37,402 nt of DNA, taken from contig CANDMH010000005.1 of the NCBI GenBank assembly GCA_947385785.1, forward strand, positions 1 through 37,402. Direction: 5' to 3'. The stretch is from an uncultured Lachnospiraceae bacterium. Lineage in GTDB: Bacteria; Bacillota; Clostridia; Lachnospirales; Lachnospiraceae. Both the position numbers and the translations under genes were made by a program. Below, piece after piece: positions 8,801-16,324 of this stretch. The notes beneath the pieces were generated by a model. The model was given only the letters and a program-made list of their open reading frames with translations, did no database searches and was not told the origin of the DNA. The stretch's first letter is position 1, and the number at the start of each line of letters is the position of its first letter.

Positions 8801-10982
8801 GGATGACTTGCGGGCGAGCAAAAAAACGGGCTCCACTATATCGGTTTGGAATAAGGATACAAAACTGAGCTGGGGATATGGGGATAAGGAGACAGTTGAA
8901 GTCGTACTGGAAATTACGGATGAAGAGGGTACTTACATCTGGCCTGAGGTGCCGGTTACCGTACAATCCATTAACCATGAGGGACAGATACAGGTGAAAA
9001 CCTTTGAACCGGGCGATTCCATAACGCTGAATCCCTTCGAGACGATTATCATTCCTACAGGAGAGGGAACCGGCATTCCTCTGGATGCCAGCTACATCCT
9101 CACCGAGACAGAAGAGAGCAGGAAACGGATCGTTCAATATGTGTCTTCAAATAATGAGACCTACTGGCTGCAGGTCAGCCAGAGCGCTGCCTCGGATGGC
9201 CTGGCGAAGCCGGAAACCATCAGCGCGAGACCCTCGGCTGTCATCTGCAACGAAGTAAAAAGCATTGGCAATAAGGAGGACGGTTCAAAGCGCGGCAAGA
9301 TGATGACATCGACTTCAGATGAGGTGCCGGAAGGTAAAAAGTTGGTCTGGCGTGTGGAACGTTACGACCAGGCAAGCGGCGCATGGGTTCCTGCGCAGGG
9401 AATAGATTATGTGATTTTCAATGGTGAGGAAGTGGTTTCCAGGGAGGTGGAGTCCACTAAAGAGGATGGTCTGATTACGCTGTATAAGCTGAAGGATAAT
9501 GGGATGCCCACTGTGTGGTTCCCGAAGGATCTGGTATACCTGAATCTTTATTCCCTGAACGATATTCAAAAGCTTTTTGCAGGGACAGAAGAGGGAAAAG
9601 CTCTGCTGCGCCTTGTAGAGGTGCCGGAGGAATCCGATGATGAGTGGGGAATGCTGGTGGCTTATCAGGGAGTGAAGCAGGCAGGCAGCGGGATATTGCG
9701 GAATAAGTCAGTTCAGCAGCGGGGATTAGGAGAAACAACCGACCTGGGTAATGATGAGAATTTGTATGGTATGGATGTGTCTCCCGAGTATGCAATGTAT
9801 TTTGTTAACTCCAACGGCAAAACCGCTGTGGAAATCGAGAAGTATGTGAAGGCCGGATCCGATTCTCTGTTTACAATGATACTGGAGCAGGTTATCTCTA
9901 CTTCCCTTGATGAGATTACAAAAGATAATTATCAGAACGCGATTACTGCCACCAGGCCGGGAGCAGGTATTCCGTATATCGTTTACAATGCTGATGGCGG
10001 CGCGGTGGGAAGCGGTGTGACAGGTTCTGGCGGAGAGTTGCAGCTTGAGGCAGGGCAGTATGTCAGCCTGGAAGTGCCTTATAATACAAGGTGGCTGGTG
10101 TCGGAGAAAACATCGGCTTCGCCCAATTACAGTCTGGCGGATCTGCAGCCGGAATCCGGCGATGGGAGACTGACGAAGCTGGATGATAATCTGATGCTGA
10201 TCAATCTTCCGGCGAACATGATTCCCGTGCAGTATACGGTTGAGTGGTATGCAGGGACTGAACTGCTGCACAGAGAAACGAGAGTCGGCAATGTCGGGGA
10301 CAGGGTGTCTGTTTCGGAAGCGGATAAGTCCTATGGAGCAGAGAAGGGATATGTCTTTGATGAGGATTCTTTAAATGGAAATGTTTTAGCGGGCACACTT
10401 GATGTGAAATATCCTACCGTGCTCAGGCTACAGTTTGTAAGGCAACCAATGGAATATACAATAAAAGTAATAAGAAAGTATTTGATGTACAGTGGAGAGA
10501 AGTGGGAAAGTAGAGAAATAGCGACGGTAAAAGGGGCGCAGTTAAAAGTGCAGGGAGTCCCGGGACAGACATTTTCCGCAGCAGAGGTAGTAGCGCTTCA
10601 TGAAAATGGCGCTGAATGGAATTGGCGTTCCATTGACAGTAAGGAAGTCGAGTTCCGTTTATCCAAAGATTCCGCTTCTGTTACTTTTTCGGAAGCCACG
10701 AATGAGTATACCATTACCCTGATATATGAGCGCAAAGCATATGAGGTACGATACGTGGATGGTGTAGCAGGTGTAACCGTATTTCCGGATGAGGGGCGTG
10801 CGGATTGTCTGGAAGGAGATCTGCCTCCCGCATATGAAGAAGATACACCTGAGCGGGAAGGGTATGACTTTGTGGGATGGAGTCCTGATGTTAACAAGGC
10901 GATATCTCATGAGAATGCTCGATATTATGAGGGAGAGGGCTGGGTAATAGAATATCAGGCCCAATGGAAGGAAAAGCAATGA
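2811..10982 (+). CDS. Giant secreted Cna-B/SpaA-type surface protein (2723 aa), no sorting signal
   Basis: Residues 1-33 form a signal peptide (basic MKLHRKRNK, hydrophobic core, cut after YVNA). Residues about 34-225 are a Glu/Ser/Thr/Gly-rich stalk with 14-residue repeats. Residues about 235-1400 are large beta-rich regions I cannot name. From about 1403 to 2460 there are several Cna-B/SpaA-like domains, opening with LEIIKKTSG, LYMRKNLSA, LLLTKDITH, PLSVKKTVAG, SLLIGKTYVG and VEIEKYVKAG, each closing on a VTNTW or ITNYY-like strand. The last ~250 residues are beta-grasp/MucBP-like and end in a Listeria-Bacteroides (InlB-B) type repeat with GYDFVGWSPD and EYQAQWK. There is no LPXTG motif or C-terminal membrane helix. 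AGGAGG precedes the ATG at good spacing. A tip adhesin or loosely held matrix protein is likely. Confidence is high for the class. Confidence 0.9.
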   Translation: MKLHRKRNKINKWISMALVCCMTFSMGSSYVNAGEPGSAVAESETIPESGEAEEFVPAQTKGADNQGAVQNVGGEADNDASSDSSENGNPDDGNGEQAGGSKPVMGGDSAADEPDAGESRTEPGTETSNAGDSSTQPRTETSEAGDSSTEPGMETSEAGESGTESGTETPGAGDSSAESRTETSEAEESRTETSEAESGDMGTNIGGGEGMQEDFSDLPSIEELTANPEDAVGATMFRALISGPGSTDDNGYDFSAYYVNQSNGYDVTMENDFNLKYQMEFHASENFGKGAVVIKINAGLFKDRDENLVTPTEIGIPKGTMENPVSNRSTPFNYYYEDDGETLVFFNYKAIVSGTNAAWQVLYRDQKLMNIVDETEWELIPQISVTGMDGSFRAVDELTGRIDSWVELESVDKSYYTESGLNYTPGLYTLSQVQEYISGGVDEKFLNKEGRLDTAKWHFVVWDVKVKGTATQPWDMVIKDTPGNEGVVVGYKDNSDKKTAYDLPVETTDIGMPGSKEEVLNALKGRKEESWGNRFYVVTAYPAELTPDGETVSNDITVELVPVDKKDDNSVIKSQTATWKYEDYDWTYSGNIIGVEKKTDNTVYTGWLDAYRQSVLSGKDYGDMPFNTTGHMYGYSYTHRVVDGSEEGFDYITGDYIPDTYYTLTTVDDFMYLYSGSGDGQIMDGDDYCFSGVTITQTDYGYDVWEDKKVSSELTEAKPDSLPDVFKQGGEIRSEVRIYAMLANPEGKEAKDEWMLIDTVYMDAEGRMDPYVFSEEIIKQEPWRVKVEHDTIDYETVCKIDVQVRIQSGSDKMSTILDERKDAETNEKSPEVKFENVSGVLGQVHTGGTISYLTETDGEHGSANYSEPGLQEATKALYQDTEGNGMLLVRDNAYRTVTWLNETAASFKNARSTNDVDNNRVLVDYYLTAYDGYEIYNRDSLNYLREEDQQLISPGRNHVVFYDLLPYGMRFDASAPITAGRITDLSRETYQTQPKSWDGTQVTVTVDPEQDIITNYRGTGRTMVAFHIAFSGADATSYTNRKWIEGWGVSFRAYYDWKDIDQLNKVDINANLSAFMPDFSERSGGSNMSHPALVGLKSEVNYDNGTHGDSSADIDKAYADMVKAYRDENGTVGPGNIDGQNLTDNEGNSLDSTYRNVLYAKNVLKDDVATASESKIEKLVRADSDRFGTFDRSAVVPVGEGRDGFYTYDITVTTATGIKDIVIFDRLERAAVDRRGTSDPFAGEFKEGLITWSGAFQFLDTTALDKQGIACTAYYSENADAVISQNNEDPANILTAGNGWFTKNEFKEMIGKEHSESAGAWQNYVKAVAVRLDEKDQKPYQLEAGSSVSFQIKMKAPQIREMAENSSLVTYNNPSFSSVAVNTTDRSTVTGNSVKVTISNEERLEIIKKTSGTVPAVREDENFEFRLHEEYQYGGETVKQYLAYKEYKLYKLSGNDNWVLQDGLHATDGNGYLYLHAGEKAVFEVADAGRIQVEETENVFWESEIAQQTTESAADGTTIRTLTVTNTWRPVLYMRKNLSAVPEDVDVKDASFTFRAEIKRNGSYVPLANAEFWYVDSVRLDGGIPGKISSGVTGEDGTFTIGKDDIVALFPGVAGTEYRVSEVTGGEGDEETESTWDWVCELDHVTGTMAAGGDSRSITNYYRWKELLLTKDITHQSQEDYDQAPQPFTFSISEVGKDENGEEILTPVAGKEWELLGDPVSGNTGTIGEVGNENTGTAGEAGNGNDGAENGSVSHEETYQTSGVLDENGQFTCAMGFRTVRIKGLEAGKTYRIVELTEGIGTENGKPLYVPADDGSMTTTMPVYSTRRDVTVANDYQKRPLSVKKTVAGADDDGEPEDEEKTIFFRFEATVNGKPILKGTPYTVERTGSAETVTRFVGVMPEGEDYSFAQAGVTLGENQFVLADGETALFKDAGMIDDGVVVTEVDNTTQIYPADKGAYQDTFSEEGAEASFVNGEPGSLLIGKTYVGLDEIGNAAVDDLRASKKTGSTISVWNKDTKLSWGYGDKETVEVVLEITDEEGTYIWPEVPVTVQSINHEGQIQVKTFEPGDSITLNPFETIIIPTGEGTGIPLDASYILTETEESRKRIVQYVSSNNETYWLQVSQSAASDGLAKPETISARPSAVICNEVKSIGNKEDGSKRGKMMTSTSDEVPEGKKLVWRVERYDQASGAWVPAQGIDYVIFNGEEVVSREVESTKEDGLITLYKLKDNGMPTVWFPKDLVYLNLYSLNDIQKLFAGTEEGKALLRLVEVPEESDDEWGMLVAYQGVKQAGSGILRNKSVQQRGLGETTDLGNDENLYGMDVSPEYAMYFVNSNGKTAVEIEKYVKAGSDSLFTMILEQVISTSLDEITKDNYQNAITATRPGAGIPYIVYNADGGAVGSGVTGSGGELQLEAGQYVSLEVPYNTRWLVSEKTSASPNYSLADLQPESGDGRLTKLDDNLMLINLPANMIPVQYTVEWYAGTELLHRETRVGNVGDRVSVSEADKSYGAEKGYVFDEDSLNGNVLAGTLDVKYPTVLRLQFVRQPMEYTIKVIRKYLMYSGEKWESREIATVKGAQLKVQGVPGQTFSAAEVVALHENGAEWNWRSIDSKEVEFRLSKDSASVTFSEATNEYTITLIYERKAYEVRYVDGVAGVTVFPDEGRADCLEGDLPPAYEEDTPEREGYDFVGWSPDVNKAISHENARYYEGEGWVIEYQAQWKEKQ
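3141..3392 (+). repeat. 42-bp tandem repeats in the stalk of the giant surface protein
   Basis: Units recur with exact 42-nt spacing at 3183, 3225, 3267, 3309 and 3351, each around ACGGAGACATCC (one has ATGGAGAC), with a shorter 30-nt step to 3381. They encode the 14-residue unit SSTEPGMETSEAGE and variants, probably an extended, possibly glycosylated stalk. Confidence 0.85.
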
Positions 10983-11001
10983 TGGAAAGGAGGAGTGAGG
11001 G

Positions 11002-14000
11002 ATGAGTTCGAAGACAGAGTCCCTGAAAAAAAGGATGAGACACATGAAAAAAATAATATCCTTCCTGACCATTCTCTGCTGTCTGGCAGGAAGCCTGCTC
11101 CCGGCATATGCCGCGGAATCCGGTACCGGATCCGGAGCTCCCCGGGTAACATTCATCAACGAACCCAATAACTCCCCGGATCTGTTTGTTGACAAGATTG
11201 TGGAGAATGCGGTTCCCGGCGCCCAGTACGCGGCGCCGGAGCATGCTGCGTACCGGTTTGTTTTAAAGATCGGCGGAAAGATTGCCGCCAATGAGGAATA
11301 CCGTCTTCTGGACGCGGAGCACGGAGAACTGACCAGAAAGACATCATCGGGAAATAAAATTTCCTTCAGGACCGACAGCAGCGGAGTCTTTACTTTGGAG
11401 GCAGGCCAGCAGGCGTGGTTTGAATATGTTGGCACCGGTGTGAAGTATGAGGTGATAGAACTGGATACCTACCTCTGTCCCGTAACGGATGACGACGGTG
11501 GAGAAGTATCTGTCAGCGGCGGGTATGGATTGTATGACGGAGACGGAAATAAGCTGCGGGATGAGATCGAGTACCAGATGCGGAGCCTTTCCGTGGACGG
11601 TTACCGGCAGGTAAGCCCTCCGGGCAATCAGGCGAATGAGGCTTCCACCGGCGAGAAAAGTATACTGGCAAACGGAAGCAGCGAGACCTTTACTAACCGG
11701 TATACAGGCAGGGGAACCGGAGACAGGACGGTGCTGGAAATCAGCAAATCCGTTTCCTTTCCCGCAGGATATGCGGTTCCCGAGACACCTGATTTTCAGT
11801 TTCGGGTGGAATTGGACGGCAGTCCCTATGCCGGAAAAGAATATACGATTATCGACACTGCATCCGGAAATCCTGTGGTCCACCCGGAGACGGGACTGCC
11901 CTGTACCGGAATGACGGACGGGAATGGATGCTTTACCCTGAAGGGCGGGCAGACGGCTTCTTTTCAGGAGATCCCTACGGAACTTGATTACAAAGTATAC
12001 GAATTGCTCGGGGAGGGCATACAGACGGCGGCTGAGGATGAAATCACAGACGACGGAAAAAGTGCAGACAACAGAAGCGCAGACGACGGAAAAAATGCAG
12101 ACAACAGAAGCGCAGACGACGGAAAAAATGCAGACAACAGAAGTGTAAACGGCGGAAGCGCAGGGGATGAGAACGCAGACGGAAATGCCGCGTACGCCTC
12201 AGGGCAGGACGCGGGAACAGGTTTCGGAAAATGGTGGGCTGTCGGCGGCACGGAGCGGAAAGGTTCCACTCAGGCTCCGCTGACTGCGGTGAACTTCCAC
12301 AATGCCAATACCTCTTTCGTAGTTACGAAACGGATGGAGGATTACAGCAAACCGGACATTGTGTTTACCTTCCGGCTGGCGGACGAGAAAAACAACGCTT
12401 TTACAGGGGCGGTATATTATCTTTACAATACCACAGGAGTTCCCATATACGACGGCGAAGGAAACCAGGTGACAGGCATAACGGACGGAGAGGGCGCTTT
12501 TCAATTGAAGCCCGGACAGTCCGCGGTATTTGTCGGCATAGAGCCGGGGAAATCCTTCAGGGTCAGCGAGGCAAAGAACCCGGAGTATACACAGGTTTTG
12601 CCCCTTCCGAACAGCGATACGACTTATACGGTACCTGCCGGAGGCAATATTCCCTTTGTGGACTTTGTCAATAAGCCGGAGGACAATACAGGCTCTTTGA
12701 CAGTGACGAAGGAGCTGACTTATAAGGACGGGGAAGGCCCGCTGAATAATGACGACTTCCATTTTGTGCTGTATAAGCAGCTTAAGACGGAGGCCGATGT
12801 GCAGAAAGCACTGGGCATTACGGAGATATTGTTCTTTACAACAGGAAATGTTACTCCCGAAAAGATAGATGCGGCAGCGGCAGACGGCAGTATCGTTCTT
12901 GTTCCGTCAGAGATACCCGGCGGTGACGCGGCAGGGGATGCCGGTGATACAGGAGACCCCAGTGGTACAGGGGAAGCCAGTGAAATATGTGAAAGCATCC
13001 GGATAGTGGAGGGCACTTGCTATTACCTGAAGGACGGGACGTTATATGAGCTCTATGCTCCTGTGGAAGATGCGGTCTACAGTGTGCCGGAAGGCCTTTC
13101 CGCTCCTACTTATAAGACCGGATCGGGGGACAATGCAGGCGGGTTTTCCATCAAGGCCGGACAGACAGCGAAGTTTGAGCTTCTGAAAGCCGGTTACAGG
13201 TATCTGGTAAAGGAGTTTGGGCTGAAAGCAGAGTATACCGAGGTGACAGCTTCGGATTATTATAAGAAAATATACGTTCTGCCCCAGGCTGCCCCGGATT
13301 CAGATGCAGAGCAGGCTGCAGGGCAATATGCCCAGGCAGCGGAGCTTACCGGCAACGGACTCTCTTTCCTCTTCACAAACCATTATGAGGCGAAGAAAGT
13401 AAACTTAAGCCTGCTCAAGGCAGATGCGGAGGGAAATGCAATCACGGAATCCCAAGCTCACTTCATGCTTTATCTGGATAAAGAGAAGAAGAATCCGGCG
13501 TATGAGGAGGAATATTTTTCCACTGATGGAGAGGGAAAGCTGACTTTCCCGGATTTGAAGCCCGGCACTTATTGGCTGTATGAGCTGAAGGCTCCCAGCG
13601 GCTATCGGCTTTTGGAAAGTCCTGTAGAACTCAGCATCGGATGGGATGAGGACGGCAATCCTGCGGTGACCATAGACGGTAAACCGTTAAATGTGGATGG
13701 AGATGTGATAAAAGACGGGCACATTGAGGCCGGAGCTGTGCAGGGAAACCAAGGTACACCGGACGGTCAGGATGTACAGGATGGCCAGGATACACAGGAT
13801 GGTCAGGATGTACAGGATGGCCAGGATACACAGGATGGTCAGGATGTACAGGATGGCCAGGATACATTGGATAGCAAGAATGAGAAGACTGTCATTACAG
13901 CGAACAGTACAATATGTATTACGGTTATAAACAAAGATTTCTATAAACTGCCCAGCGCAGGCGGCGCTGGTATCTACTGGTATTCGATCGGCGGTATGCT

Positions 14001-14067
14001 GCTGATGATGGCGGCGGTCCTGATCTTATATAAAAACAAACGGACGGGGGAGGTGCTGAGAGATTGA
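11002..14067 (+). CDS. LPSAG-anchored ancillary pilin / Cna-B surface protein
   Basis: A 1021-residue wall protein with a signal peptide ending near LLPAYAA. Repeated Cna-B-type domains follow (VLEISKSVSF, FVVTKRMEDY, LTVTKELTYK, LSLLKADAEG). The last carries a clear E-box, YELKAPSGY, whose Glu normally catalyses an intramolecular Lys-Asn isopeptide bond. Two low-complexity linkers interrupt the domains (DDGKNADNRSA near residue 350 and DGQDVQDGQDTQ near 922). The C-terminus is a full sorting signal: LPSAG at about 983-987, a hydrophobic helix, and the basic tail YKNKRTGEVLRD. AAAGGAGGAG lies just upstream of ATG 11002. The gene begins 19 nt after the giant gene. It is probably a backbone-associated or basal pilin attached by one of the class C sortases. 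Confidence 0.9.
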   Translation: MSSKTESLKKRMRHMKKIISFLTILCCLAGSLLPAYAAESGTGSGAPRVTFINEPNNSPDLFVDKIVENAVPGAQYAAPEHAAYRFVLKIGGKIAANEEYRLLDAEHGELTRKTSSGNKISFRTDSSGVFTLEAGQQAWFEYVGTGVKYEVIELDTYLCPVTDDDGGEVSVSGGYGLYDGDGNKLRDEIEYQMRSLSVDGYRQVSPPGNQANEASTGEKSILANGSSETFTNRYTGRGTGDRTVLEISKSVSFPAGYAVPETPDFQFRVELDGSPYAGKEYTIIDTASGNPVVHPETGLPCTGMTDGNGCFTLKGGQTASFQEIPTELDYKVYELLGEGIQTAAEDEITDDGKSADNRSADDGKNADNRSADDGKNADNRSVNGGSAGDENADGNAAYASGQDAGTGFGKWWAVGGTERKGSTQAPLTAVNFHNANTSFVVTKRMEDYSKPDIVFTFRLADEKNNAFTGAVYYLYNTTGVPIYDGEGNQVTGITDGEGAFQLKPGQSAVFVGIEPGKSFRVSEAKNPEYTQVLPLPNSDTTYTVPAGGNIPFVDFVNKPEDNTGSLTVTKELTYKDGEGPLNNDDFHFVLYKQLKTEADVQKALGITEILFFTTGNVTPEKIDAAAADGSIVLVPSEIPGGDAAGDAGDTGDPSGTGEASEICESIRIVEGTCYYLKDGTLYELYAPVEDAVYSVPEGLSAPTYKTGSGDNAGGFSIKAGQTAKFELLKAGYRYLVKEFGLKAEYTEVTASDYYKKIYVLPQAAPDSDAEQAAGQYAQAAELTGNGLSFLFTNHYEAKKVNLSLLKADAEGNAITESQAHFMLYLDKEKKNPAYEEEYFSTDGEGKLTFPDLKPGTYWLYELKAPSGYRLLESPVELSIGWDEDGNPAVTIDGKPLNVDGDVIKDGHIEAGAVQGNQGTPDGQDVQDGQDTQDGQDVQDGQDTQDGQDVQDGQDTLDSKNEKTVITANSTICITVINKDFYKLPSAGGAGIYWYSIGGMLLMMAAVLILYKNKRTGEVLRD
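12049..12147 (+). repeat. 33-bp tandem repeat, three units
   Basis: GACGACGGAAAA recurs at 12049, 12082 and 12115, an exact 33-nt period, encoding DDGKSADNRSA and close variants. It forms a hydrophilic linker between Cna-B domains of the ancillary pilin. Confidence 0.85.
13765..13872 (+). repeat. 36-bp tandem repeat, three units
   Basis: GGTCAGGATGTACAGGATGG starts at 13765, 13801 and 13837, and the units are almost identical, encoding DGQDVQDGQDTQ. The near identity suggests recent expansion. It lies between the last Cna-B domain and the sorting signal, as a wall-spanning spacer. Confidence 0.9.
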
Positions 14068-14124
14068 GAAGGTAACAGAAGTAATGAAAGCGGCACAGGC
14101 ATTGGAAACCCTGAAAACCGCGCG

Positions 14125-14295
14125 ATGTTTTGGCATCCGTTCCTGTCGGGGGAGACCGGTGTTAAGGTCAGTGTAAGGCCGCACACCATTATACCGGTGC
14201 AGAACACCGTGAGACACGAAAGATACATACTGAACGGATATACACAGGTAACTGAAAACAAAGAGCTTGAAAAGCAAGAAAGGAAAGAATTATGA
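14125..14295 (+). other. Possible 56-codon leader ORF before the major pilin
   Basis: An open frame from ATG 14125 ends in a TGA at 14293-14295 that overlaps the pilin ATG (ATGA at 14292-14295). It is in the same frame as the preceding pilin gene, whose own stop is at 14065-14067, so the frame is also open between the two. There is no convincing ribosome site. A weak 5-bp hairpin (CGGTG/CACCG, 14195-14209) lies inside. It may be translated, a relic of the upstream gene, or plain leader. Confidence 0.25.
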
Positions 14296-16055
14296 GGAAA
14301 ATGAAGAAGATTTTGGCCTTTGTTATGGCAATGGCAATGGTTCTGGGGATGAGCGTGACGGCGTTCGCGACAGAACCTGCGGATGGGACTGAAACTCCCC
14401 CGGTTACAAAGAATGTACCGAGTGAGAATGACAAAGCGGATGTAAAAGTGCTGAATGTGGAAAATGGTGCAACGGTAACAGCATATCAGATTGTTAAAGC
14501 AAATTATAAGGATGGATTTGCCGGGTATGAGGCTGTTTTGACAGGTAGTATTGCGGATAAGTTGACATTCCAGCCTACTTCAGACGAAATTGTAGCTTTG
14601 GCTAAGAGAACGAATGAATTAACGAATCATGTTGAGCTGACAGGCACGCCAGATACAAATTCAGAGGGGAAGCAAACAGGTTTTTCCACTTATACAGGAA
14701 AGCTTGCCGCCGGTTATTGGATGGTTTTAGTAACAGGTTCGGTGGATGAAGTATATAATCCTATGCTGCTTGGCGTTTATTACACGCCAGGGGGAGATTG
14801 GGACGATAACACACTGGCGACTCCGGATGATGTGAATGCTGATGGGATGTGGGAACTTGTTACAGAAAATGCTTATGCAAAATCTACAGCTCCTTCTATT
14901 GATAAGACCATTACAGGATCAGTTTCGAATCCTGATGAGCAGTCCCATGCTCCTGCGGATAAGGGAGGCGACGATGTCGCAGTTGGCGATACAGTTAACT
15001 TCAAGATTGAGACAGCGATTCCCTCTTACAGCAAGCAATATGAGGAAGTAGTTGTTAAGATTACAGATACCTTGAGCGGCGGGTTAAAGATTGAGGATTC
15101 GTCAAAGGTGAAGGTTTTACTTGACGGTGAAGAAAAGACTAAAACCGATACTGTTAACACAGATGCGGAGAATGAGACATTCAAAGTAACGGTTAGTGAT
15201 GATGGTAAGGCGCTCGCAATTGAATTTGATTCAGACTATGCCCTTGAAAACTCGGGCAAAAAGGTAACTGTAACTTATGATGCTAAGTTGGTAGAAGAGG
15301 GCATGAAGTATAACTTTGACTCGAATACCAATAAGGTAAAATTAGAGTATAGTAATGACCCTGCGGATTCCAGTAAGACAAAAGAGACCGAAGACGAGAC
15401 CTATACCTATACCTTCGGTATCGATGCTGAGTTGTACGGGCCGGAAGATACGCAGAAGCCTTGGAATAAGGTGACAGAGGAACTTATAAAAGGTGAAATA
15501 AAAAAGGTAATTAACACAGAAGGTGTAGAAACAGAAGAATTTGTTCCTTTAACGGGTGCAACGTTTACTTTAACCAATACTGTTACAGGCAAGGTTTATA
15601 CCACGGATTCAAATGAGAAAGGACAATTATCATTTAAGGGGTTGGATGCCGGATCCTATAACCTTGTTGAGACAAAGGCACCGGATGGGTATTCTTTAAA
15701 TGATACTGTAATTCCTATAGTGATCGCAGCCCATTATGATGAGGATGGAAGGTTAGCGGACTATAGTATTACTATTAACGGTAAGAAAACAGCAAAATAT
15801 GAAGCCACATATACAGCAGATGAGTCAACAGGTAAAAAAGAGATTACAAATATTACAACTAAGTATCTCAATGATAAAGGTGAAGAGATAACATTGGATG
15901 AAGCGCAGTACCTTGAGGAGATTTTGAACACCAAGCTTTCCAAGCTGCCCTCCACCGGCGGCATCGGCACCACAATCTTCACCATCGGCGGCTGCGCCAT
16001 CATGATTCTTGCTGCAGGCCTGTTCTTCGCAAGCCGCAGGAAGACAGAGAAATAA
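14292..16055 (+). CDS. Major pilin: LPSTG, D2-type isopeptide and Cna-B domains
   Basis: A 587-residue pilin with a signal peptide cut after VTAFA. An N-terminal domain (about 28-195) ends in NAYAKSTAPSIDKT. Lys197, in the position of the YPK pilin-motif lysine, is the best candidate for the inter-subunit link, with Lys205 as an alternative. Residues about 200-375 match the fimbrial isopeptide D2 domain (VGDTVNFKIETAIPSY). Residues about 425-545 are a Cna-B domain with E-box LVETKAPDGY. LPSTG lies at 552-556, then a hydrophobic helix and a basic tail. The size and layout fit class C sortase backbone pilins. The middle of the gene is clearly AT-richer than its ends and neighbours. AAGGAAAG precedes the ATG. 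Two sortase genes follow. Confidence is high. Confidence 0.93.
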   Translation: MRKMKKILAFVMAMAMVLGMSVTAFATEPADGTETPPVTKNVPSENDKADVKVLNVENGATVTAYQIVKANYKDGFAGYEAVLTGSIADKLTFQPTSDEIVALAKRTNELTNHVELTGTPDTNSEGKQTGFSTYTGKLAAGYWMVLVTGSVDEVYNPMLLGVYYTPGGDWDDNTLATPDDVNADGMWELVTENAYAKSTAPSIDKTITGSVSNPDEQSHAPADKGGDDVAVGDTVNFKIETAIPSYSKQYEEVVVKITDTLSGGLKIEDSSKVKVLLDGEEKTKTDTVNTDAENETFKVTVSDDGKALAIEFDSDYALENSGKKVTVTYDAKLVEEGMKYNFDSNTNKVKLEYSNDPADSSKTKETEDETYTYTFGIDAELYGPEDTQKPWNKVTEELIKGEIKKVINTEGVETEEFVPLTGATFTLTNTVTGKVYTTDSNEKGQLSFKGLDAGSYNLVETKAPDGYSLNDTVIPIVIAAHYDEDGRLADYSITINGKKTAKYEATYTADESTGKKEITNITTKYLNDKGEEITLDEAQYLEEILNTKLSKLPSTGGIGTTIFTIGGCAIMILAAGLFFASRRKTEK

Positions 16056-16143
16056 GATATCCGGGAAATAAGAAATTCCTGAGGATATATTTCACCAAAG
16101 ATGAATCCGGACAGCATAAATCCGGAACAGTACAAAAGAAAAG

Positions 16144-16171
16144 CGCCAATCCGGCTTCGGCCGGAGCGGCG
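16144..16171 (+). other. Stable TTCG-tetraloop hairpin after the major pilin
   Basis: TCCGGC-TTCG-GCCGGA (16150-16165) is a perfect 6-bp stem closed by a TTCG tetraloop. An outer CGCC/GGCG stem (16144-16147 and 16168-16171) extends it past a small internal loop. No T-tract follows, so it is not a classic terminator. A 3' stabiliser of pilin mRNA, or a partial barrier lowering sortase expression, is likely. Confidence 0.6.
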
Positions 16172-16177
16172 TAAGGA

Positions 16178-16275
16178 AGTGTCTACAAATAACTGCTGCG
16201 AGTTTATAGCAATTTTTACTGTATTTCCGGGCTTTTGTCTGAGGAAAGCGTAGCAGTTATTTTCCGACAATTTCT
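16178..16275 (+). repeat. Imperfect palindromic intergenic element, copy 1
   Basis: AAATAACTGCTGCG (16187-16200) and CGTAGCAGTTATTT (16249-16262) form an inverted repeat with one mismatch, giving a long hairpin between the major pilin and the first sortase. Positions 16223-16275 align without gaps to 34525-34577, at about 42 of 53 bases by eye, so this is a dispersed element rather than a pilin-specific structure. Confidence 0.6.
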
Positions 16276-16324
16276 AAATGCAAGTGCAAATGCAAATAAT
16301 AATACAGCCACAAGGAGAGTCCGG

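Noticed and set aside
7425..9137. 570-codon open frame on the minus strand inside the giant surface-protein gene
   Set aside because: It is wholly antisense to a clear coding gene, has no domain I recognise and no ribosome site; it is a shadow of codon bias in the + strand frame. The same holds for the antisense frames at 2496-3656 and 32783-33694.
14068..14291. Riboswitch (c-di-GMP type) before the major pilin
   Set aside because: I looked for the GEMM core and saw none; only a 5-bp hairpin is present.
16235..16324. Longer start for the first sortase
   Set aside because: The extra 30 codons overlap a palindromic repeat and lack a ribosome site, while ATG 16325 has AGGAG at ideal spacing.
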